From JAHEFU01 sp020440645 (GTDB taxonomy: Bacteria > 4484-113 > JAFGCY01), in contig JAGRNR010000001.1 in NCBI GenBank assembly GCA_020440645.1, positions 1-64,000 on the forward strand: a DNA stretch of 64,000 nt, in the 5' to 3' direction. Made by a program: the position numbers and the translations under genes. Of this stretch, positions 57,848-64,000 are shown piece after piece (position 1 is the stretch's first letter; each line of letters begins with the position of its first letter). The notes under the pieces were generated by a model that did not search any database, was not told the DNA's origin, and worked only from the letters and a program-made list of their open reading frames with translations.

Positions 57848-59632
57848 ATGAATGCAAGCAAGAGATTGTCAGTCGGACTGTTCTGCATCCTGCTCCTCAG
57901 CGCGGACGTTGCCCATGCAGGCAAGGTGGAGATCTACGTAGATGGTTATCCGCGGGTGTTCGATATCCCCGATGACCTGGAAATGTACGAGCTGGAACCC
58001 GTCCTGATCCTCGAGGACAACCGCGCACTGCTGCAGGAATACTGCATCCAGTGCCCGCAGTCCGCAGTGCTGGGAGCCGGCAACCAGAGCTGGGACCGCT
58101 CACTTGACGACCAGGGCCAGTATCTCGGCGAACGCGAGATCCAGCCCTATCTGCGCGACATCCGCTACAGGGATTACCTGAGCAGTGAGGAATGGAATGG
58201 GGTCTGGGGAGACATCAACTATCCCGGCCGGATGCGACTTGACCTGGACCACAGCGGTCCGCTGTGGAGCTTCGATGGTAGTTTCATGCGCTATGCAGGA
58301 AATACAATCGGACCCGATGGCAGGAAAGAAGAAGAAGTTTTACTGCTCGGTCAGAAGGAGAGGACGCAGTTCGACTTCGTCCTGCGTAGTGGTGGCATGG
58401 ATGGTGGCAACCAGTTCCTTAAGGGCCAGTACTATAAGGTCAATGTCGATGAAATGCCCTTCCAGCCGATTGATGTCGAGCACCTACGCATAGGAACAGG
58501 CTTTCGTATGGTGGAATGCCCGGGAATGCTCACGGCGGAAGTCTACAGCGGTTTCTATAAGTCTGACCGCCAGGCAATGGACAACACATATAGTGGTGCC
58601 AAGGCGGATGGATACCTTTACATCGACGATGACCTTACGTTTGCTGCTTCAGGCAATACGACGGACATTGACATGTCCCTGCAGAATGGCAATGCTACAC
58701 GCAGCGACAGTGAAGCCGAACTTGAGTATCAGTTCAGTGATGAATGGAGCCTGAGTGCCGGCGTCAATGGCTATCGTGACAACAGCGACATCAGTGGGGT
58801 CAGCGACGCACGTAACTACACGGAGCGGATTGCCAGCCTGGATTACCACCCTTCCGGCCGGGCCAGCGTCAATCTTAGCTTCTCCAGGCGAGAGGTTGAC
58901 TACCAACGACTGCAATGGGAAAACAGTGAACTTTATAAACTTAACCTGAGGGATCCTGAACTGGATCGCGCAGAATTAGCTGCATTCCGGGTTTCAGAGG
59001 AAGCCGACTATGACAGCCTCCGTCTGCGCAGCAATTTCAGGCTGGATTCGTGCAGCAGGCTAAGTGCGGACTTTCGCCGTGATGATTATGGAAGCCTGCC
59101 TGAAGTCGGTGATTACGAAACACGTGCACTTCAACCGTCCTATTTTGCCAACCAGCGCCAATGGGGCAGCGTCTTCTATCAGCGCAGCTTCAGCAATGGA
59201 GGCAATCTGCAGCTGACAGCCGCCGAGCATAGCCGTAATAATGATGTGAGGGACAGTAACTACTGTTCCCGGCGTTATTCAATCAGTTATGGGGACCTGA
59301 TTGGCTGCAACTCACGCTGGCGCGCCAGCATCGGCCGTAGTGAAGTGGAACTTGATGGCGCTGGGATTGATGTAATCTGGGATTCACAGTCCACGGATTA
59401 CGGACTTGACTTCAGCGGTTGTGGAAACTGGACGGCATACCGCCTCAGCCTGGCACACCACGTGCGTGAGGGCAGCGCCAGCGGTGATTACAACTCACTC
59501 GGCCTGGAACTTGACCTGAATGACTCTCCGTTAGTCGTTAACAGCTGGTGGCGGCAGCAGGATGCGGGCCTTAGCCCCTTATCCTATTCAGATGATATCG
59601 GGCTCTCCCTCGGATGGAACATCCGCTTCTGA
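57848..59632 (+). CDS. Outer-membrane beta-barrel, MtrB/PioB-like
   Basis: 594 residues. Signal peptide (about 1-24, ADVAHA), then a periplasmic N-terminal part with CIQC (Cys66, Cys69), comparable to the CXXC near the N-terminus of MtrB. The rest is alternating-residue beta sequence with Asp/Ser/Gly-rich turns and ends in Phe (WNIRF). Several extra Cys occur in pairs in the barrel. Expected to sheath the decaheme cytochrome. Only 3 bp separate it from that gene. Assignment by architecture and pairing; sequence similarity to MtrB is weak. Confidence 0.72.
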   Translation: MNASKRLSVGLFCILLLSADVAHAGKVEIYVDGYPRVFDIPDDLEMYELEPVLILEDNRALLQEYCIQCPQSAVLGAGNQSWDRSLDDQGQYLGEREIQPYLRDIRYRDYLSSEEWNGVWGDINYPGRMRLDLDHSGPLWSFDGSFMRYAGNTIGPDGRKEEEVLLLGQKERTQFDFVLRSGGMDGGNQFLKGQYYKVNVDEMPFQPIDVEHLRIGTGFRMVECPGMLTAEVYSGFYKSDRQAMDNTYSGAKADGYLYIDDDLTFAASGNTTDIDMSLQNGNATRSDSEAELEYQFSDEWSLSAGVNGYRDNSDISGVSDARNYTERIASLDYHPSGRASVNLSFSRREVDYQRLQWENSELYKLNLRDPELDRAELAAFRVSEEADYDSLRLRSNFRLDSCSRLSADFRRDDYGSLPEVGDYETRALQPSYFANQRQWGSVFYQRSFSNGGNLQLTAAEHSRNNDVRDSNYCSRRYSISYGDLIGCNSRWRASIGRSEVELDGAGIDVIWDSQSTDYGLDFSGCGNWTAYRLSLAHHVREGSASGDYNSLGLELDLNDSPLVVNSWWRQQDAGLSPLSYSDDIGLSLGWNIRF

Positions 59633-59641
59633 TCTTCGCGA

Positions 59642-59647
59642 TAGAAT
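59642..59647 (+). promoter_or_regulatory. -10 element TAGAAT, elbB
   Basis: TAGAAT 27 nt before ATG 59675; the leader carries GGAGG. Confidence 0.5.
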
Positions 59648-59674
59648 CTAGGGAGATGATTCGGAGGAAGCGGT

Positions 59675-60355
59675 ATGAGCAAGATCGGAGTTGTGCTGTC
59701 CGGCTGTGGTGTATTCGACGGCAGTGAGATCCATGAGGCTGTTGCAGTGCTGTTGGCCCTGGCAAGGGCCGGTGTGAACTACCAATGCATGTCCCCTGAC
59801 ACTGAGCAGATGCATGTTGTCAATCACTTCACTGGAGAAGTCAGCGAAGGAAAGAAGCGCAATGTGCTTGTGGAATCCGCACGCATTGCTCGAGGGGACA
59901 TCAAGTCAATCTCTTCAGTGAACATCAATGATTATGATGGGCTTGTGTTCCCCGGGGGATTTGGTGCAGCAAAGAACCTCTGCGATTTTGCAGCTACCGG
60001 TGCTGACTGTAATGTGAATTCCGAAGTTGCCAGGCTGGTCCAGGCAGCACATGCAGCAGGCAAGCCGATGGCCTTCGTTTGCATCAGCCCGGTGATCGCC
60101 GCTGCGCTGCTTGGCAATCGTGGAGTCAAGGTGACGATCGGGGATGATGAAGAAGCTGCCGGGCAGATCACTGAAATGGGCGGCAGGCACATGAACTGTG
60201 CTGTCAAGGAGATGGTGATTGACAACGAAAACAAGATAATCACCTCCCCCGCCTACATGAAGGCTGAGAACATTGCTGAGCTGTTTGATGACGTAACCGC
60301 AAGTGTGAATGCCCTGATCGAAATGGTCAACAACCCGGCTGCATCGAGTGCCTGA
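59675..60355 (+). CDS. elbB: Isoprenoid-linked glyoxalase ElbB
   Basis: 226 residues, DJ-1/PfpI superfamily. IGVVLSGCGVFDGSEIHEAV opening; nucleophile elbow Cys in PMAFVCISP (about 132-137); GLVFPGGFGAAKNL. E. coli ElbB is a glyoxalase-like enzyme; the name reflects a genetic link to isoprenoid synthesis. Cytosolic. GGAGG ribosome-binding site. Confidence 0.93.
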   Translation: MSKIGVVLSGCGVFDGSEIHEAVAVLLALARAGVNYQCMSPDTEQMHVVNHFTGEVSEGKKRNVLVESARIARGDIKSISSVNINDYDGLVFPGGFGAAKNLCDFAATGADCNVNSEVARLVQAAHAAGKPMAFVCISPVIAAALLGNRGVKVTIGDDEEAAGQITEMGGRHMNCAVKEMVIDNENKIITSPAYMKAENIAELFDDVTASVNALIEMVNNPAASSA

Positions 60356-60370
60356 TTCACAATAAATCTT

Positions 60371-61852
60371 ATGAACCCACAACCTGACAACAGACTTACG
60401 CCCGTAGAAAGCGCTTTGTCCACTCTTCCCTGCTGGAAAACCTGTGATGGCGGAACATTGGTCATCAGCTGTTCAGGAGGGATAGACAGCGTGGTCCTCG
60501 CCCACGCCACGGTGGGGGTTATTGCAAGTCTGGACCGCCTCGGGAAATGGGAGAGATCAACCCCTCAGGTAATCCTCTGGCATCTGCGTCACGGAATCCG
60601 TGAGGAAGATGCAGCGGATGCCGGGTTTGTCGAGGAGCTGGCCCATGAGCTGGGGGTCAAGGCAATCATTGAAGAAGCTGACGTCCCGGCGGAAAGGCAG
60701 CCGGGCAGGGACAGCCTAGAATCCGCAGCGCGCCGGGTCCGTTATTCAATGCTGCTTGACTGCATGGAAATGTTTGAGAAGTGCATCGCCTTCACAGCAC
60801 ACCATGCCGATGACAACGCTGAGACCATCCTGTTCAACCTGGTCCGTGGAACAGGGCCTGCCGGCCTGCGAGGGATCAGCCCGGTCTATGGCGGCAATAT
60901 CCATCGACCCCTGCTTTCTGTCAACCGAAAGCAGATCAAGGAATATGCCAGTATCAATGGTCTCGAATGGATGGAGGACAGCAGCAACCTTGACACGGGT
61001 ATTAGCCGTAACCTAATCCGGCATGAGGTCATTCCGAGACTGGAGCAGATCAACCCTGCGGCTGTGGAACACATCAACCGACTTGCCAGGATGAGCCGGG
61101 AAGGACTTGGCAATCCAGTCAAACCCGTTTCCAGGCTGATTGCAAACAAGTCAATCTTCAGGGAGCTGCCGCTGATCAGCTATCCGGACCGGGCATGTGG
61201 CGTGGCAGGCATGGAACTGGATGGCTTTGATCCGCTAAGCAGCAATGAAGCCGTGGCCGCCCTGCTTGGCCGGATCGGGGCCCGGGTTGACAATGCATCG
61301 ATTGAGGCCATCTGCTGCGGATTGCTTGGCGAACTTGAATTCCATGACAGTGGTGACAGGCATTTCAGCTTTCCTGGGTCAGGAATTGTCTACTGGGAAA
61401 GCACGATAACAAACGAGGTACGACCTCAGATCATTCCGGAGTTGAGCCGTTTCAGGAAAATCTACACAGACGAACAGCGCCGTGAACTGCTTGGCAACAT
61501 GAACCTGGATGCACAACGCTATCCGCGCTGGGAAAAGTGGATCAGGGGATTGCTTGAGCCCCATATGTTACGTGCATGGAATGTACTGTTGCCCCATTCC
61601 GGCAACACCCGGTACAAACTCCGTACGCGGAGGGATGGTGATCGCATCCAGCTGCCTGATGGCGGCACAAAGAAGCTGGGCGATGTGTTCACTGACTACA
61701 GGATCCCGGTATTCCTGAGGGATTGCTGGGCTGTAATGGTGGATGGAGACGACCATCCTGTCTGGTTGCCCGGGCTTGCGGACAGTGCAACAATGCATCG
61801 TACAAGCGACAGCCGACAGTACGAGTATATGGTGTTGAGCCCGCTAAAATAG
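60371..61852 (+). CDS. tilS: tRNA(Ile)-lysidine synthetase
   Basis: 493 residues. Converts C34 of the tRNA-Ile CAU anticodon to lysidine. PP-loop SGGIDS at 35-40; TAHHADDNAETILFNLVRG typical; ARRVRY; C-terminal domain present (TRRDGDRIQLPDGGTKKLGD). 15 bp after elbB with CACAAT close to the ATG and no clear ribosome-binding site. Its stop codon lies within the promoter of mnmE. Confidence 0.95.
   Translation: MNPQPDNRLTPVESALSTLPCWKTCDGGTLVISCSGGIDSVVLAHATVGVIASLDRLGKWERSTPQVILWHLRHGIREEDAADAGFVEELAHELGVKAIIEEADVPAERQPGRDSLESAARRVRYSMLLDCMEMFEKCIAFTAHHADDNAETILFNLVRGTGPAGLRGISPVYGGNIHRPLLSVNRKQIKEYASINGLEWMEDSSNLDTGISRNLIRHEVIPRLEQINPAAVEHINRLARMSREGLGNPVKPVSRLIANKSIFRELPLISYPDRACGVAGMELDGFDPLSSNEAVAALLGRIGARVDNASIEAICCGLLGELEFHDSGDRHFSFPGSGIVYWESTITNEVRPQIIPELSRFRKIYTDEQRRELLGNMNLDAQRYPRWEKWIRGLLEPHMLRAWNVLLPHSGNTRYKLRTRRDGDRIQLPDGGTKKLGDVFTDYRIPVFLRDCWAVMVDGDDHPVWLPGLADSATMHRTSDSRQYEYMVLSPLK
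61845..61850 (+). promoter_or_regulatory. -10 element TAAAAT, leaderless GTG start of mnmE
   Basis: TAAAAT ends at the T of the tilS stop TAG (61850-61852); six bases later is GTG 61857. Confidence 0.6.
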
Positions 61853-61856
61853 ATCT

Positions 61857-63242
61857 GTGCCGGCATACACGACCAGCGATACCATCGTCGCCCCAGCCAC
61901 CGTGCCGGGACGCAGCGCCATCGCCATGCTGCGCCTCAGTGGACCACAGGCCTTTGACATGCTGCTGGAAATCATGCCGGGCATCGAGCAAGTACCGCAG
62001 CATCGGCTGAACATACTGCACCAGATAGAACTCAAGGCTCCGGCACGATCTGGGCTTCCTGTCCTCTGCGAACAGGCAATGGTCTGTTGCCACCATGCGC
62101 CACGCAGCTACACGGGTGACAACCTTGTTGAGATTGGCATGCATGGGAACCCCTTGCTGCTTGAGCGGGCAATTGCAGCACTTGTACATAACGGCGCAAG
62201 ACTGGCGGAACCCGGAGAGTTCACTTTCCGCGCCTACGTCAATGGAAAGCTGGACCTGATCCAGGCTGAAGCCGTACATGAGCTGATCAATGCCGGCAGC
62301 AGCTCTGCGCTCGCGCTCGCGCAAGCAGCTCTAGGAGGCCTGTCCGGAGCTCGTGTCAATGACTGGCAGGAACAGCTTCTCAACATTGTCACGCGAATTG
62401 AGTTGATACATGACTATGCTTCTGACGACCTCGATGCCAGTGTGCAGGCGGAGGATGTCCTTACTCCAGCAGAGCTTGCCCAGTCCTTGCAGAAACTACT
62501 GAATGAACTTGAATCCGCCCTGGAGGACAGCAGCCGCGGTGGTCTGATCAGGCACGGCCTGAGCCTCGCCATCGTTGGGGCACCGAACGTCGGCAAGAGC
62601 ACACTGTTCAATGCCCTGCTCGGTTATGACCGCGCTCTGGTGCATCACGCACCCGGAACCACGCGGGACTATCTCAGCGAGTCAGTCGAATTTGGTGGAC
62701 TGAGCTTTACGCTGATTGATACGGCAGGCCAGCGCAATGCCAGCGATGACGTTGAAAGTGCCGGGGTGCAGCTTGCCCAGGACTGGGCACGCAGTGCTGA
62801 CATGGTTATATTCGTAAGTTCCGCTGATGAGAACGCAGTGGAACCTCCACAAGCTGACAACCCAATTGCAGGAAGGCAGGTACTCCATGTACACACCCGC
62901 TGTGACCTGCTTGATTCCCTGCCGGAAGATGACAACGACGTGTTCCATGTCAGTGGTAAAACCGGCCAGGGCATCGAACAGTTGCGAAACCACATTGTCA
63001 GTTCATGTGGGCTTGCTGAAGACGGCGAGCTGGCAGCTTTCAACCGCAGGCAGGCCGCACTGATTGATTCCTCAGCTCAGCACCTCAGGCTGGCATTGAA
63101 TGCGCTTGGGAACGGCATGCCGATGGACGCGGCCGCGCAGGATATCCACCTGTCCCGTGAATGCCTGCTCGATGTCAACCACAGCTCCAGCCGCCAGGAT
63201 GTCATCAACCACATATTCAGCAGCTTCTGCGTGGGCAAGTAA
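61857..63242 (+). CDS. mnmE: tRNA modification GTPase MnmE
   Basis: 461 residues. With MnmG it makes xm5U34 in tRNA. N-terminal THF-binding domain with DTIVAPATVPGRSAIAMLRL and PGEFTFRAYVNGKLDL; G domain (about 215-375) with GAPNVGKST and DTAGQR; C-terminal FCVGK with the catalytic Cys. GTG start, leaderless. MnmG is not in the window. Confidence 0.97.
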   Translation: MPAYTTSDTIVAPATVPGRSAIAMLRLSGPQAFDMLLEIMPGIEQVPQHRLNILHQIELKAPARSGLPVLCEQAMVCCHHAPRSYTGDNLVEIGMHGNPLLLERAIAALVHNGARLAEPGEFTFRAYVNGKLDLIQAEAVHELINAGSSSALALAQAALGGLSGARVNDWQEQLLNIVTRIELIHDYASDDLDASVQAEDVLTPAELAQSLQKLLNELESALEDSSRGGLIRHGLSLAIVGAPNVGKSTLFNALLGYDRALVHHAPGTTRDYLSESVEFGGLSFTLIDTAGQRNASDDVESAGVQLAQDWARSADMVIFVSSADENAVEPPQADNPIAGRQVLHVHTRCDLLDSLPEDDNDVFHVSGKTGQGIEQLRNHIVSSCGLAEDGELAAFNRRQAALIDSSAQHLRLALNALGNGMPMDAAAQDIHLSRECLLDVNHSSSRQDVINHIFSSFCVGK

Positions 63243-63244
63243 TT

Positions 63245-64000
63245 ATGCAGGATCGCAGCAAGGGCATCATGTTCGCCCAGCTAAATGCATTCTGCGCCGG
63301 CATGCACTTCGCTGCCGGTGTGCTACCGCTCTCCCAGATCAGCCGTCAGACGGGCAATGACATTGCCGCCGGCATCGTGATAGCTGCCATGTACTACCTT
63401 GTGGCTGCACCGGTAAACACCATGTGGTGGGGGCTGACAAGGCTGAAGCTGATCCCGGTCATCGGTAAGCAGCCTGAGCTGCCAGGCAGTGCTCCCGGCC
63501 GGAAAGGTGTGCTGCTTAGCGCCATCCACATCCTCTGCTCCGCCCTGGGCATTGCCCTGTTCTGGATGGGAATGCAGCATGCAACAACAGCAATTGCGGC
63601 AGTGCTCAGCCGGCTTGAGATCCTGTTCGTGATCGTGATGGGATTCACCCTGCTGAGGGAGAGATTCAGTCACTGGCAATGGATTGGTTTTACTCTGACT
63701 CTCTGTGGCATCCTGCTGATCCGCCAGGCACCGCTGCACGGTGACATGCGAGGCATTTCGATCCTGCTGTGCAGTGCGCTGAGTTTTACTGTTGCCCTTG
63801 TCGCCGGCAAACTGGCAATGCAGCATGTCTCAGTCCAGGCCCTGATGCTGGTTCGTGCCTGGAGCATGGCTGCTCTGCTCTGCCTGGCCTGGCTGCTGGT
63901 CTGGCCGCAACTGCCCCAGCTTGATGCAAGGGGCCTGATGTGGCTGGTGATCTCAGCCGTATCCGGCCCCTTCCTTGCGCGCAACAACTACATGCTGGCA
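63245..64000 (+). CDS. EamA/DMT-family transporter, 3'-truncated by the window
   Basis: 252 codons are visible without a stop. Seven or more membrane helices; the EamA pattern is clear in ATTAIAAVLSRLEILFVIVM followed by LLRERFSHWQWIGF and LCGILLIRQ, with a second repeat starting near GISILLCSALSFTVALVAGK. Export of metabolites is typical of the family; substrate unknown. The ATG is 2 bp after the mnmE stop with no obvious ribosome-binding site, so coupling is likely. Confidence 0.85.
   Translation, partial: MQDRSKGIMFAQLNAFCAGMHFAAGVLPLSQISRQTGNDIAAGIVIAAMYYLVAAPVNTMWWGLTRLKLIPVIGKQPELPGSAPGRKGVLLSAIHILCSALGIALFWMGMQHATTAIAAVLSRLEILFVIVMGFTLLRERFSHWQWIGFTLTLCGILLIRQAPLHGDMRGISILLCSALSFTVALVAGKLAMQHVSVQALMLVRAWSMAALLCLAWLLVWPQLPQLDARGLMWLVISAVSGPFLARNNYMLA

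Overview
The window looks like chromosomal DNA, moderately GC-rich by eye, from a free-living diderm (outer-membrane) bacterium. Evidence for an outer membrane: two predicted beta-barrel proteins ending in Phe, several lipoproteins with clear lipoboxes, and a decaheme-cytochrome/porin pair. FliS implies flagella. Housekeeping genes (rpoC, rpsL, rpsG, fusA, glmS, tig, tilS, mnmE, two tRNAs) are intact. I see no phage, transposase, integrase or CRISPR. I could not place it in a phylum from sequence alone; the mix of PgpH, ComFB, dockerin/FN3 lipoproteins and frequent leaderless-looking starts suggests an uncultured lineage outside the well-studied Proteobacteria and Firmicutes, but this is inference.

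Layout. 1-9.9 kb: 3' part of rpoC, a membrane Ser/Thr kinase, two unknown envelope genes, a TMEM43-like protein, a nitrilase-family enzyme, a VOC protein, a coiled-coil membrane protein and MazG. 9.9-18 kb: envelope and secretion block with a dockerin-tailed subtilase, a minus-strand FliS / FliT-like / ComFB set, a large lipoprotein fusing cohesin-like, dockerin, FN3 and thioredoxin domains, and a thioredoxin/beta-barrel pair. 18-25.4 kb: glmS, a metallo-beta-lactamase-fold hydrolase, two tandem membrane-anchored propellers, MgtC and MATE. 25.4-31.7 kb: rpsL-rpsG-fusA and phoH-pgpH, both on the minus strand. 31.8-38.1 kb: a giant VCBS/UnbV lipoprotein, tRNA-Gly, trigger factor and an SdiA-regulated-type protein. 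38.1-46 kb: hutI-hutH-SDR, a heterodisulfide-reductase-like membrane Fe-S protein with an enoyl-CoA-hydratase relative, a small membrane protein and initiator tRNA. 46-50.2 kb: an FN3/PQQ-propeller lipoprotein and two DUF302 genes. 50.2-59.6 kb: feoAB with a Cys-rich partner, a MocR regulator coupled to a dockerin lipoprotein, and a decaheme cytochrome c with a cognate outer-membrane barrel. 59.7-64 kb: elbB, tilS, mnmE and a partial EamA transporter.

Two themes run through it. First, transcription: ten genes on both strands have a TAnnnT -10 element 6-7 nt before an ATG, GTG or TTG start and no ribosome-binding site, which predicts leaderless mRNAs. The initiator tRNA has a TTGACA-17-TATCAT promoter with the same 6-nt gap to its mature 5' end. 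Second, envelope redox: a MtrA/MtrB-type conduit near ferrous-iron uptake, several secreted thioredoxin domains, and a shared paired EF-hand (dockerin-like) module in three lipoproteins, with a fourth dockerin on the protease.
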